A DNA stretch of 38,091 nucleotides, taken from assembly GCA_023249255.1 (NCBI GenBank), contig JAHFCY010000002.1, forward strand, positions 3,845 through 41,935. Reading direction: 5' to 3'. Below are positions 1 to 14,500 of this stretch, in pieces. This DNA is from Candidatus Lindowiibacteriota bacterium. GTDB taxonomy: Bacteria; Lindowbacteria; 2-12-FULL-62-27. A program made the translations under genes and the position numbers. The notes beneath the pieces were generated by a model. That model did no database searches and was not told the origin of the DNA. It saw only the letters and a list, made by a program, of their open reading frames with translations. Position 1 is the stretch's first letter. Every line of letters begins with the position of its first letter.

Positions 1-3000
1 TTTGTCGAGTCCGTCTCCGTTGATCCTTGGCGGATCGGCTAAAAGATCAATACGATCCGCCTCCCCCGGCAGTACAACGATCTGAACGGCGGTATCCAGA
101 AGTACCCGGCTTCCCTCTATATCCTCAATCTTTATTGTCGCCGTTCCGGATGTCGCGTCGGGATAAAATTCCGCAACGGCCGGCCTGTTTGTATCAGTGA
201 CGTTGTTGGTTGCCGACAAAAAACACGATGTCAGAACCGGCGAGTTGTCGAGCGCGTTTCGAAAATCGCATGAAAACTGGATGAAATCATTCGGTATGAC
301 GTGGCCCAGCGCGTCCCGCACTGACACTTCAATGATCGATTTGTCCGCCACGTCCACTGCCTTGAGTTCCCGTTTGCTCACCGCGATGTCGAACGTCGCC
401 GGGTCGCCTTCGATGATCGTGAGAACAAGGCTGTCCACAAGCGGCGTATCGGCTTCGATGTCCATGGCCGTCAACAGGAATTGACCCAGATCAGGTCCCG
501 TGAAATATGTGAACGCCGTGCTGCCCGTCGGGCTTCGCGTCGTCTTCCGCCTAACGTCCACCCGCCCCCCGTCACCACCGGCAATCGGCGTGATGTCTAT
601 TTGAATCAGTTCACGCGGCACGCCGTTGCCGTTCTTGTCGAACGCCGTGACCGCGAATGCCATCGAATCCTTCCCGTCCGATTTCAGCGCCGTACGGGGT
701 ACGAAGATTTGTATCCTCTGCGCCCGGTCGACCAGCCGCACCGTCACGCTGTCGCTCGGTTTCGGCGCGGCGCCTTTGGGCGAAAACTCCACGATTTCGT
801 CGCCCGGTGTAAGACTCGCCTTGTAGTCGACTTGGACTTCACCGCCGGCGTCGCTCACGTCCTCCGACGGGGAAAATTCCCCGGAGCCTTTAAGCTGAGC
901 CACGGTCACCGGAAATCCCGGCACGGGATTGCCGTCCACCGCGCTTCGGAGTTCGGCCGTCAGAAGCGTCGTGTCTTTCCTGTTCGCCCGCATCACGATG
1001 GGATCTTCCGACGTCACCATGATCTCCACCGGCCTTAATACAATCACCGCCGTTTCCACTAGGTCCGTTTCCGGTGAGGCGTCGACGAACTGCACGATCA
1101 CTGTCTCCGTACGGGTCCCGCTCACGTAAAGTGATTGGGCCTTCCCCAAGAAATTCGTGACGGCGCTCGCTTGACCGATCTGTCCCGGCCCCTGGAGAAT
1201 GGAAAAAAATATCGTATCGCCGGGTACCGGATGGTCGAAAGCGTCCAGCGCCTCTGCGTCCAGCAGAACCTCCGACCCCCCGTCCGCCACCACTTCCGAG
1301 GGGATTGCCGACACGTTCAGTTTGGACGCCACGTCGTTCGTCAAAACAAGATCGACCGCCCGGCTGATTGCCGGCTGGGATCCCGCCACCGTCACCCGCA
1401 CGGTCGCCACGCCCAGCGCCGAATCGCTCGCGAAAACAAATCTCGCCGATTCCTCGGCCGCAAGCGCCGCTCGCGTGTCAACACGCACCAACCCGGGACC
1501 GCTCACGACCTCCGCGGCAAGCGCCACGGCCTTCATCGTTCGGCCGAATTCGTCGCTCACCCGCACAGAAATGGATGCCGTGTCCTTCTTGTTCGCCTTC
1601 ACGAAAATCTTGTCCGCCGAAACCTCGATCTGGCGCGGCGGACCGGCGATAAGTTCGATGGAAACAGTGTCGCGGAACGTCCCGGCGCCCGCGTCCACGG
1701 CGGAGATCACAGCGCGGCCCACGTCCGTGCCGGCTCTGTAAAACCCCGTCGCAACGCCTTTCGTGTCCGTCAGCGTCTCTATCCCTCGCGCCTCCCCGCT
1801 ACCGGAGGTCACAGAAAACAAAACCGTGCGGTTCGGAGCGCCCGCCGGATTTCCGAACGTGTCGAGAAAATTTACCGTCAGAAATGCAACGGATCGCCCG
1901 TCCGCGTACAACGCGGGGGTGTCAGATCGGAGTTGCAACCTCGCCGGCGGGCCTGCAACCTGGTCGATGTCCAAAAAGTCGTCGATGGCTGTGTCCTCTG
2001 AAGAAAAGGCCGTCACGGTCGATACACCTATCGTGTCTGATGCGGTATAAATGTTCCTCGCAAAACCTTCCGACAGTATCGCACTCACGCTGCTGTCCAG
2101 ACGGCCCGATGCTCCAACGATGGACGAAAGCGTAAATGAAACGGAGCCGCTGAAAATGATGTTTCCAACCGCATCTTCCACTTGCGCAAAAAGATTTGTC
2201 GTATCTTTGGATCTGGCAACCAATACGGTCGTGTCCGCCGACAATTTCATATGGTCAGGCGGACCCGGCAAAACCACCAGCACGGCTGTTTCGAACGTCT
2301 GGCCCGTCGTGTCCGCCAAATTGTCTACTCGAATGACCACCTTCCCCGCTATGAGGTCTCCGACGTAGAAAGCCTGCACTTGTCCGGATAGATCTGTAAC
2401 CGTATCGGTCGTTACGATTTCCCCGCTTCCGCGCTCGACGACGATGGACAACGTGTCCCCCGGTCGGACGATGCCGAACGTGTCCAGAGATGTGACCGTA
2501 ATTTTGACGAGACTGTTTGCAGCAACTGGATTTGAGTCGAATGAAATGACGAGGTTTTCCGGCTCGTCCGGCGTGTAGGGGATGATCCCTTCGGCGGCAA
2601 GTCCCACAGCCCGCGGGAAAGCCGATGTGTCGATCCTTGCGCGTACCCGAACGAATTGCTCAGGCCCCCGGCCCGCCGTCAGTTCAAACTCCGCATGGCC
2701 CACCGTGTCGGTTACGGCATTGATCACGCGGAACGATCCTTGCCCGTTCACAATCTCAAATTGAACCTGCTCTCCGGGGATCGGCGTGTTCGGCACTCCC
2801 CATTTGTTTTGTTCCAGCACCACCACGCTCACGATTCTTGTGTCCGTGCCGTTCATACGGAAAACGGGAGGAGAGTTATCCTGGCATATTTGTAGGTCGT
2901 CCGGTCCAAAAAATCGGACGAATACTCCGTCGCCTTCTCCACCCAATCCAAGATTTTGATACGCGCTCCACTCGAATGAAATCCGAAGCGGTTCCGTCCT

Positions 3001-6000
3001 TGTCAGTCTCGCCTCGGCCACCCCCGCGGCGTCCGTAACCGTACTCGGGGGCGACCCGGCGATAAAGATTTCATTGAAATCCAGGATGCTGGTCGTCTGA
3101 AAGTTGCAGTTCCCGTCGAAGCTGGCCACAAAGGGATCCGGCCGGGAAGTCGGCACAAACGTAGACAAGGCAAAGAAAACCGGTACGTCCGCGATCGGAG
3201 ACCCGTCCGTCGTTCTGCGGTATCGGACGCGGATGACCGTGCTGTCTACGCCGTCCGCCCTCACGGGATCCTTCGTTTTGCTCACAAATTCCGTGAAATA
3301 ATCGACGATGGTGATGCTGGCAAATTGCGGTGGGGTTCCCTGCACATCGCTCCGAACCGTAACCACGCCAGTGTCGCTCCCCGAGGTGTAGACCGTTACC
3401 CCTTCAAATCCGTGAAGCCTGGCGAAAAACTCCGAAAACGCCGCCACACCCGTAAAAACGTTCTTATCTCTGAGGCTCCCGGAATCCGGCGGCCCCGTGT
3501 CAATCGCGACCATCCCCGTTATTTCGGGCAGATCGTTGCCGTAAACGTCATATACCTGAAGCGTCAGCGACGACTGACGGGCGTCGCCCGGCACGGTCAC
3601 GCCAGGGCCGCCGGCGGCGGGAAGGTTGTTACGATGGAAGAAGGGAAAATTTCGGACGGGCGGCCCGCCCCGAATGTTGATGACTTTCGTGTCTCCGGGT
3701 CCCGCTTCCGCCACGATTTGAAGCGGCCTGTTGAACTGGCCCGATGTCATGGGTACGCGCACGCGTCCCTCTGTATCGCTCACAAAAACTGTTTTTCTTC
3801 CGCTGTTGAGCGGCCTGCTGTCTATGATCGCCGCCAGAATGCTGCCGACCGGTTGGTTGAAATTATAATTGGATCTGGCCGTCGTGTTCGCGTATTTCAC
3901 TCTTACGGTCACCGGCTCGTTGGGGACTCCACGGCCTGCACGGTCCAAAACCTGTATGTCCAGAGGCGTGGTTTCGTCGCCGGACCCTACGCCGCTGACG
4001 GACAAATCCCTGTCGGCGATGGTTAGAATGACATGATCCACCCTGCCGGCCGGCAGTTCGATTTCAATCGTGTCGCAGATCGTATCGGCGCAAGCCTGAA
4101 CGACCGCCTTGTCCAACGATTTGTCGGCGCCGGACGAAGAATACAAAGTCGTTGCAATACCGGCGAAATCGGATGACGCCTTTTTGGGAAACACGGCGCC
4201 GCCCCCGGGTGTTGACACGGCAAAGTTGACAGGTTTATTTAGCACGTCGTTGCCGAAACGGTCTGTCACCTCCGCTTCCAAATACGCCAGAGTGATTGCG
4301 TTTTTTAAGTCAATCGTCTGTGTCCTGATCCTCAGGTCAACCATCGCCGCCGGCCCCGCCGTCACCCTCACCCGCGCCTTTTTCGTCTGATCGGTGTCCA
4401 AAAGCCCCGGCAACGTCGCATCAAACGTCACCGGCCCCGCCAGTGTGCCGGCAAAATAGCCGGTGCGAGCCACGCCGGCGACGTTCGTAAAGATAGTGAT
4501 CGTCGTCTCGCCGTTTTCAAACGATCCGAACGGCCGGCCCGGCCGCGTGTCGCCGGAGGCTTCCATGATCCGGATCGCCACCGCCTGACCCGCAAACGGT
4601 CCCAGCGCGTCCGACACCTTCACCGTCAGCGTCGCCGATTCCGCCTGGCCCGCCGTCATCACATTCGTGTCGGCCACCACGTCGAAATCGAACGTCGCGT
4701 CCAGGGGCAGTTTCACCCGGATTTCGAGGTCCGAAAACACGGCCGCCTTGTTCACCGACTGGGCGCGGACAATGGCGGACGTGTCACGTCCTTCGATTGA
4801 GAGCAGGGCGCCCGCCTCCCCGAACTCGTTCGTCCCCGCCGCCGTGGTCTTTTGCAAATTGTCAAACACGGCCGGACCTGCGGCGACGGTGAAATTGATC
4901 GTATCGATGACACCCACCTTGTTCCCGAACGTGTCCGCTTCTTCCGCCAGAATGCGCGTCAGCGACCTTAGGCCGTTGCCGCGCACGGGCGTGTCGTGGC
5001 TCAAAAGAATCCGTTCAACCGGACCCGGCAATATTTTGAGCTTCGCAATCCCGCGCACCTGCGAAAACCCCAGCCCGTCGAACACCCGGATTTCGACGTC
5101 GCCGGCGACTGTGTCCGCTTTGAACACCGTCCGCACGACGCCCGACAGGTCCGTCGTCGCCGGCGCCGTGATCGTCCCTGTCCCCTCCTTGATTTCAAAC
5201 CGCATCGGCCGGTTGATGATCGGAAGGCCCTGTCGGTCGTACACCCGCGCCTCGATCAGCGAGGTGTCCCGCGCGCTCAAGAGTTGGATCGTATCCGGAA
5301 CCGCGCGCGCGTCGATGCTGTCCGGCGGAGACTGTACCACCGTCACGATCAGCGTGTCCGACAGCGCCGGATTCGCCACGACCACGCCTGAAATCGCAAC
5401 TGTCCCCGAAATAATCGACGGAAAATAGAACGTCCTGGCCTCGCCGTTCAGATCCGACGGGCCGGCTTCCTCGGAGGTGAAACTTCCGGACGACGCGCTG
5501 AATCTGACCATCCGGCCCGGCACCAGATTGCCGAAGAGGTCCCGGAGCCGACCGCCCACCATCAGCTTGTCCTGGCCGTCCGACACCACAACTCCCGTGT
5601 CCGAAAATACTTCGATGCTCGCCGGATTGCCCGACACCAGACGGATCGGAAATTCCGCGTTTGTCGGCGGCGAATCCGACGTCACCGTCACACGGATCGT
5701 GGCTATACCCGCGCGCGTGTCGGCCTTGTACAGAATTTGGGCCGCCCCGGCGCTGTCGGCCGATAACGCCGGCGTCGTCACCGACCCGGGGCCTGACACG
5801 CTCATGAGGATGGCGGACAGAGGCTTTGGAATCGGAGTCGGCGATGTCTTGTCTGTGATCCTGATCGCCAGGTCCGACGTGTCCCCCTTGTCCAGAATCA
5901 CCGGCTCCGGAGACGCCGTGAAATGAATCAGCGTCTCCTTGCCGTAAACGAAAAGCTCCGCCGTGTCCGAAAACGTGTCGGCCGGGTCCGTCACGTCGGT

Positions 6001-8540
6001 CGCGCGGATTACGACGATCGCCGCACTGTCGCCCGCAAGGTACGTCGCACGTACGCGGCCGTCCTCGAACGATGTTGCCGGCTCCGTGAACACGATGGAT
6101 CCGAACGACCCGTCCTGGTTCAACACATCAAATACCACCCTCTCGCTGCCTACCGCGTTGCCGAACGTGTCCGTCACCCGCGCCGTGATCGCCGACGTGC
6201 CGACCCCGTCCGCCACAAGTCCCAGCGGCGCGCGGCCGACGATCTTGATGATTTCCGGTTTCGCCGGCACGACAAGCACGGTCAGCGTGTCGGTCAGCGC
6301 GGGAAACGGAGATATCTTTTCCACGATGATCCGCACCGTGTCGGCTTTCGTCCCAACCTCGTACGACGCCGTAAAACGCCCCTCGGCGTCAGTCAGCGGC
6401 GCGCCCAAAACGCGGGCCCGCCCAAGCTGTGGACCCACGCCGCTGCGCGCTCCCGTCACGCGCAAACTCACCACTTCGCTATCGGCGAAATTTCCGAACG
6501 TGTCGAATATCTGCACCTCAATGAATCCCGCCTCCCCGCCCCCCGCCGTCATGAGGGTGCTGTCGATCGTCGCCGTCATCCGAACGCCCGGCCCCGGCTC
6601 CTTCAAAAATCCGATCGTATCGTTTACCCGCTCGAATTTCTGCACCTGTGCGAATACCGTCACGTTCCCGGCTACCGTGTCCGCCCGGAAAAACACGGTG
6701 GCCCGGCCGGAAACGTCCGTGTGGCCGAATGTGTCCGCAGGCGTCGCCCGCCCTGACGTCACACGAAACTGCACCGTCTCCCCCGGTACCGGCGTTGCCA
6801 GCCGGTCGTAGACTGTCGCCGTCACTGCCGCCAGGCTGTCCCCGTTCGCCACGATCACCGACGGCTTGACCTTCAAAACGATCGTGTCCGGATTGCCCGC
6901 CAAAAAGACCGTCCGCTGGAACGTCAGGTCGGTGTCTCCCGCACGCGTCACCCGGCCTTCGATGGGTACCGTGCCCGGTTCCGTCCCCGCATGAAATGCC
7001 AACGCCGTCCGCCCCATCTCGTCCGTCACGCCGATGGTGTCCGTGAAATTTCCGCCGGAAATGAATCCGCTGTCGTTCAATACGTCAAACGCGATCGGCG
7101 TGAACGGAATGGGATTCAAAAACGCGTCGTTAAGCGTCGCCGCGAGCGCCGAAGTATCCCGCCCGTTCGCCTTGATCGTTCGGGGCGTTGCGTTGATCAC
7201 CAGCTTTGACGGCGGCCCGGGAAACACGAAATAGGCCACAGTCTCCGCTACGTTCGTGCCGAAAACTTGCGCGCGAAAGAGGCCCGAGCCGGACTTGGTC
7301 TGCCCTCCCACCACGAACTTCGCTTCTCCCGCACCGTTCGATGTGGCCGTCACACCCGGCGAAAAATTGAGGCCCGCCCCGGTCTCCGTCGTCACAAACA
7401 TGTTCGCGCCCGGCACCGGATTGTTCTTTGAATCCAACAACCTCACCGTCACCGTTGCCGTGTCACGGTTGCCCACCGCCAAAAGCGTGTCCGGATCGAA
7501 GCTCACCAACACCTTCGCCACCGCGCCTGGGATGAATGTCAACACCTTCGTCCCCGTGATATTTCCGTCTTCCGGCGCGCGCGCGATGATCGTCGCAAAT
7601 CCGACGCTGTCGGCGCGGATGGTGGTCGCCGCCTTTCCTAGAAAATCTGTTATGAGAATTGTATCCGCAAGAGTGCCAATATTGGGAATGACCGATACTT
7701 CAATCTTGGTGTTTGGAACGGGTGTTCTGCTTGAATTCGTAGCAATTATTCTGATTGTACCCCGGCTGCCGTCCGCCTTCATCACACTGTCTTGGGGTTT
7801 GAGTGGATTGATGGGGCTGTCTGGTCTGAAATCTACAAAAAGACGGCTCGCCACCCCCACCCGCTTGATGCTCTTCGCCGTAGACACGCTTGTCTTGTTG
7901 ACCACCTCTGCGGAAAGCTGCGCCGTCCCTTCCTCAAACGTCTGCACGAAATAGACCGATCGCGCCGTCCCGCCCGTGTCGGTCACGAGTTGAGGCGGAG
8001 GAGGCGCAACCGCGCCCAAGATTTTCCCAAACCCGTTCGGCACGACCTTGAGGTCGATCACCACGTCCGGCACGGGATTGCCCAAGTCGTCGAACGCCCG
8101 CACTAAAATCCGCGTCGTGTCCGAGCCGTTTGCCTTTATCGGCGGCGGGTCGCCCGCAAGGTCCGGAAACGAAATCTCGATCCGCGCAATTTCCCCTTGC
8201 TTTCTCGTCACCGTCACCGTCTCCGCCGCCTGCCGCGGTATCGTCGTTGACATGACGTGCATCCCGATCTCGGACGTGCCTGCCACGGTAGCGCCTTGGA
8301 ACGTAACGGTATGGAATGTCGGCGCAAGGGACGGGCTTGTGACCGTGATCTCTCCTTCTCCAATCCCGCTCGGCGACAGTTTGGCGTCCAGCGTTTCGCC
8401 TTCAAGAGCATTCCCGCGCGCGTCCACGATCTCCGCGAAAAACTGTATGTTGTCCCCCGGCACGTTCGTCCGAACTTCGTAGGGCGGACTTGGGCTTACG
8501 ACCCGAATTCCGGAAGGCTTGGACAAAAATACGCGTACTC
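1..8540 (-). repeat. tandem array of about 26 Ig-like (Big/invasin-like) domain repeats inside the giant gene
   Basis: Translated units recur about every 310-330 bases. Each has a start like (V/I)xxxxxPxxVxADGxDT, a middle VxDxFGNPVPG, and an end like TDxxGxAxxxYxADTxxG. Unit starts lie near 8510, 8180, 7850, 7540, 7210, 6890, 6590, 6260, 5935, 5640, 5330, 5020, 4690, 4350, 4035, 3600, 3320, 2920, 2570, 2260, 1950, 1650, 1330, 1030, 720, 410 and 60. Units are strongly diverged, so the array is old rather than freshly expanded. The last one is cut by the window edge. Confidence 0.8.
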
Positions 8541-11500
8541 CCGCCATCGACGAATCCCCGGTTTTGTCGAACGCCGTCACCACGATGTCGTAATCCGCGC
8601 TCGAAAACCCCGCCGTTCCCCAGAGGCCGATCAGGCCGGAAATCACCGTGTCAAACCCCATGTCAGTCGTCGTGACGTCGCTCGGAGCGGCAGTCGGGCT
8701 GACCTGCACGAAATGCGTGTCCACGGACGGACCCGTGATCGAGCCGGTCACGTCCGTTATGTGCGGCCCGCCGGCCGTATCTGATATGAGCTGGTTGAAC
8801 GTCGGCGACGTGATGACGATCAACGGCAACGTGGACTTGACTCGAATCCGTCCCGTGTCCGAATACGGGCCGTCGAATGTTCCGTCGTTAGCGCGGACGC
8901 GCCAAAAATATATGCTGTCCGACAGAGCCGAAACCGCCGGCAATTCAAACCGCGTGCTTACGGGTTGCTGTGGAATTCCCGCGAACACGCGCGGCACGGT
9001 GAAATTCGGGTCCGTGTCGATCTCCAGTCGGTAGGTCAGAGTGTCTTTCTTGTTCTCGTCCGTCGCGTTCGTCCAACTGAACGCGGGCGTCGAGTCGGCC
9101 GTCGGCGAGGCGGCGTATGGGTTCCGGGGAGCCGATGGCGGTCGCGGGTTGTCCACCCCTACCCGCACAACGTCGCTTGCCGTGTTCCCGCTCGTGTCGC
9201 GCACGATCAACTCGATCCGGTACGTCCCGTTCTTCTCCAGCGCGCCGACGTCGAAACTTCCCAAGAGGCCGTCCACCACCGCCGTTGTCGGTGTCGCCGT
9301 GAATAACCCCACCGCCGAATCCGGCGGGCCTTCGAAAAAAGCGCGAAGTTCGTACGAAAGGAAAAACGAATCGGTGGCCGTTCCTCTGACCTCGATCACC
9401 GTGTCCGAAAAATCGGGTTCCGCTCCTGTTGGTTGGGTGATGTCGGCGATCGGCGTAACGTCGTCGGCAACCGTAAACTGCCGCGACGCCGTGTCGACGT
9501 TTCCCGCCACGTCCGCCGCGCTTGCCCGAAACTCGAACGCTCCAAGTCCCAGCTCCTCCATGACGAGGATTTGGCCGTTGGCAAGCGGCGTGTCTCCGAA
9601 CGGATCGGCCAGAACGATTCGCAAGCTCGCAGGGTCGACTCCGGACAGGTTGTCCGTTGTCTGAACGTCGATCGTGGTGGTTTCGCGAATGGAATAAGTT
9701 CGGGGAAGCGGCTCAAGGACCGAAATGCGCGGCGGGGTGACGTCGGTGACGACGTATATGACCGTATTGGAAGGCGGCGAGCGGTTCCCCACCGCGTCCA
9801 GCGCTTCGGCCGAGATCACGTGCGTATCGAAACCCAGGGCTGATCCCTGCGGGACCTCGACCTGGAAATAGCCGCTCGACCGGTCCGCAAACGTGGACGC
9901 CAAAAATGTTCCGCCGTCGAATATCTCAACCCGCGTGCCCGGCTCCGCCGATCCCGCCACGAGCGGCGTTGTGTCCTCCGACCGCGTTCCATCCGAAGGC
10001 GTCGTAATCACGGGGGCCGCCGGGGCCGTGCCGTCGATTGTGTCCTGCGCCCCGGCCGAAAATTCCGAATGATTTCCGACGGCGTCCGTCGCGCGCGCAG
10101 AAAACGTGATCGGCCCGTCAGGCAACGAAACCGGCGAGACCAAAGTGAATTTCCCCGTTGGATCGGCCACCGCCTCTCCAAGAAGAAATGGAATGGCGGC
10201 TTTGCTCTCAAACTGCACGGGAACGCCGTTCAGCACGATCGGAAATCCCTTGTCGTCCGCCAGCCGGAACTGCCAGTCCCCTCCTGCCGCCGCAGAGCCT
10301 GCACCGGCGAACAAAAATCCGTTTCCTTCCGAAAAAATGGTGTCCGGACTTAGAAACGGCGCGCTCGTCGGCGTGAGGCCGATCCCTTTCAGCACGAACG
10401 AAAACCAGTATGTTTTCCCAGCCTCGAATATGACGCCGGACAACGGAAAACTTGCGGGATTCAGAATCGCCCCGATTTGGTCGGTCAGGGTCGGACTAAC
10501 AAAGATGCGCCGAAGATTGGCGATGGTCTCCCCCTCGTAAATCTCAAGCCCGTATTGCGCGTTCAGCGTCATTCCGGTCGCCGACGCCCGCATTTGAACG
10601 CTCGACGCGTTCTTCACCGTTTCCGTAAACCGCACCCGCTGAACGAAACTGTCTCCCCGGCCGATCATGAATCCGTCTCGGCCCGCGCCGAACGGGGCGT
10701 TGTCCAGTTTCCGCAAATCCACGAATATCGCGACGGTCGATCCCGCTTCCGCCGTTCCGACGATGACCGGCCTCGGAACCGTGTCCACGTTCAGCGGTGA
10801 TGTGATCACCGGCGGACCCGGAGCCGTCGCGTCAACGTTCCACGTCACCGTGTCCGAACTCAGCGTCGGTTCGCCGCTCGCCAAAAATCCGCGCGCCGTA
10901 ACGTCGCGCCGGCCGGACGCCAGACCGGGGAACAACAAAAATTTCGCCCGCATCGTCGCCGTGTCCACCCGCGCCGCAAACAAAACTGCGCCGCCCTCCA
11001 TAAGCTGAACCGTATCTATTCCCGCCGCCGCAATCTCCACAACTGGATTCCCCGAAACAAGCGCCCCCGAATCCGGCGATAATATCGTCGGCCTCACGAC
11101 GGACACGGCCGCCTGCGGCAGCGCCGCAATCGTCTCCGTGAAAAACGATTCGTTCGGAAACGCCGCGCCGTCGAACGCCGTCAGCCGGTAATAGAGTCTC
11201 ACTCCGGCCGCAACCGGCGTGTCGACGTACTCCGTATCCGCCGCCGTTACTTCCGCGATGAACGATCTGGCTTTCCAATCCTGTTGCGCGGGATCCGTGT
11301 CCCTGTAAATTCTGAATCCAGCCAACCCCGTCAATGCTCCGCCCTCTTCGTCCAAAGTCGGCTTCTGCCACGTCAACCTCAGCTGCCCGCCCACGCTCGT
11401 GTCGGCCGCCACGGCTGACGGCGCCGCCGGCGCCGTTGTGTCCACGTCGGTACGTGTATCGACTTCTCCGAGTCGATACGGCAAAAACGCCGAAACAGGA

Positions 11501-14500
11501 TCATTGAATTTGGTGGCGATCTCTCCCTCGTTTGTCGTTCCCCACCAGTTGCGGGTCAGCGTTTGGCTGTCTCCCGACTCGTTGAATGCGTTGTTAACCC
11601 GGTTCCCGAATATGTTGTTCTTGGTGATGGCATTCCCGCTCGATGCCCCAAAAATCCAAATCCCAGTGTCGTTCTCAGAGATGTCGTTTTGCTTTAGTGT
11701 GTTGAAACTCGCGATGCCGATAGATGCGCCAGCGCCGTTTGCCCGAAGAACATTGTTCGTCACTATGTTGTTATTCGACCCTCCAGCCAGATCGATCCCT
11801 GCCTGACCGTTGCCGATAGCGGCGATTCCCGTCATCTCCGATGCGCTCACTCCCTCCAACCGGATGCCTTGGTTCGAGCCCATCACCGCCAAGTCCTTGA
11901 CCGTAAGTTCTGTCCGGTTCGCCGCCAAAATTCCGTATAATCCCGTCGTCGTTTGCTCGCCCGGCGGATCGATCACCGTCACGCCCGCCCCCGCGCCCGT
12001 CACGCTGATCCGGTCCGTCTCGATCACCACCGTCTCAGCATATATTCCTGCGTCGATCGATATCGCCTCGCCGGACTTCACAGCCTCAAGCGCTCGGCGG
12101 ATTGTCCGAAACGGACGGCTCGGCGAGCCGACGTTTGTGTCGTTCCCCAACTCGCTCGTGAACCGGTCGCCCGTTGTCGACGTATCGTTCACGTACCAGA
12201 TCGGCCCAGCCCAAAAAACTCTGTTGTCGGGTACGGCCTCCTGTTTCACCACCACCCACGTGTCCGTGGTTGATGTTTGACTCGACGGGCCCGTTTGAAC
12301 GTATCCGTATCCTCTCATCTGTTTGACGGCATCGTCGAAATATTCCAGGAGAATCGTCGTGTCCGACAGTTCCACTCGCGCGCTTTGCACGCCCTCGCTC
12401 CCCATCGTCACTTTCACCCTCTCTAGACGGTTGATCACGCTGCCGCCTGTGTTCGCGCTCGCCAGGATAACGCTACCAGTATCCCGACGCAGGATGCTGA
12501 TGTTCCCCCCTCCTCCGTTCGACACTGACATTAGATAGCCCTGGCCTGGGAAGGTTCCAAAAACGTCCGTCGCAAACGTGTCCCAGGCGTAATGATATTG
12601 AAATAAATCCGTGATCCCAAAGCTCATCTGCAGGAAGGATATGTCGACTTCCATCGTGTCCCGGTCCGTCCACGTCACCGCCGGTGGGTTCGAATTGATG
12701 TCCCGCCCCGTCACATTCCCGATAAACGATCCTCTCGACCCACCAGATCCCTTGGCCCCCGTGGACAGTCTGAGCGCCCCGCCCACGATTTGCGCCGTGC
12801 AGATTGTGATGTTATCGGCGCATCCCATCTTGTATTGCACAGCATCCGGGAACGGATCCACGCGGGTGTCCCAAGTCTCCCGGTGCACGGCTGTGGTTTG
12901 GTAGATGACAGGCACAGGTATCTCCGGCGGCCTCGGCGGGCCCTTCTTCGTATAGACCACCCACGTATCGCCTCTCTGGCTAAGGATCACCCCCGGGCTA
13001 CCAAATGCCCCCGCAAAAAATTGTAAGCCCTTCTTCACTCCGAACGGCTTGTACGTGCCCTCGTAAAACGCATATTGCCGGCTGAACGGCATCCCCGTGT
13101 CGTATTCCGCCGTTATCTGGTGAAGCCCTTCCCCCGTTTGCTCGATCACCAGCCGACGCAGGAAAAACAACGGATTGAATCCGAGTGCCGTCGATGAAAG
13201 CAGAACGTTCACACCGCCGTCCACGCGCCAGAAATGAATCTCGTTTGACTGCGATACGAATTCCACCACGTACCCCGTCCGCGATCCCGACACTCTCTGC
13301 CCTGTACTCGAGAACACGGCCTCAAGCGCCGGCCAAGAACTTATCGTCCCAAACGGCCCGCCGGGGTGCTGCGGGCCGACCGGACCCAAGTTGTATCCCA
13401 TCCACATTCGCACCGCCAAAGTCGAGCCCCCGCCCAAAAATCCCATGTCGATCACGTACGTGTCCTCGCCGACAGGCATCAGCGGCACCGTGCATTCCAG
13501 CAGGCTCCCCGTCGCCCCGCTGTACGTCAGCAACACGCTCCCGTTATCCACGGACACCTGCCCGATCTTTTGAAACACGTCCGCGTTGTTGATCACCTCC
13601 GCCGTGTCGAATACCTCTCGAAAAACGAAGGTGGTCGTCTCCGTCTGCGGCACAGGAATGGCCGCCATTATCGTGTCCGAGAACCAGCTCTCGTTCTCCC
13701 GCCCGTTCGCGTTTGTATCGTATGAAGTCAGCCAATAATACAGCGTGTCTCCGGGATTCCCCGTGTCCATATAACTCGTCGCACCAGTCCCCAAATCCGC
13801 CAGGGCCGGATGCCTTGATGACGGGTCGCGGGCTATGCTCCTGTATATCCGATAGCCGACAAGATCGTTGAGCGGCCCGACCTCTTCGTCTGTTGTCGGG
13901 GTATCCCACGTAAGCCGCACTCCCGTGCCCTGCACAAGAACGCCAATGTTTCGCGGCGAAGCAGGGGCCGTCGTGTCCGCGCCGGAGGACGTGTCAACCT
14001 CTCCGATCCGATAAGGCACGAACGCCGATGCAGGGTCATTGAATTTGGCCGCGATTGAACTTCTGTCAGTCGTTCCCCACCAGTTGCGGATGAGACTCTG
14101 GACATTTGCACTCTGATTCAAAATGTTGTTGGTGCTGTTGAAAACAATATTGTTTTTTGCGATGACGTTCCCGCTCGAAGTTCCCGGAATCCAAATCCCC
14201 GTCCCGTTTGAGGCAATATCGTTTTGATGAATGTCGTTTGCGTTGGAGGATTCTACCCGGATTCCCGCCGAATTCGAATTGGCTGTGTTGCCCTCTACGA
14301 GATTGCCGTTCGAACCGGACGAAAGATGAATCCCTTGGACTGTATTCGAGTTTGCCATGCTTTGGTTGATGACATTGTTTTCGGACCCGGTTAGGTAAAT
14401 CCCGTTGTTCCCGAGAAAACTTGCGTCCACATTCGCGACGACCGACCAATCCACGTTCTCAAAATGAATGCCGTCATACGCGTCGATGACATTGAAATTT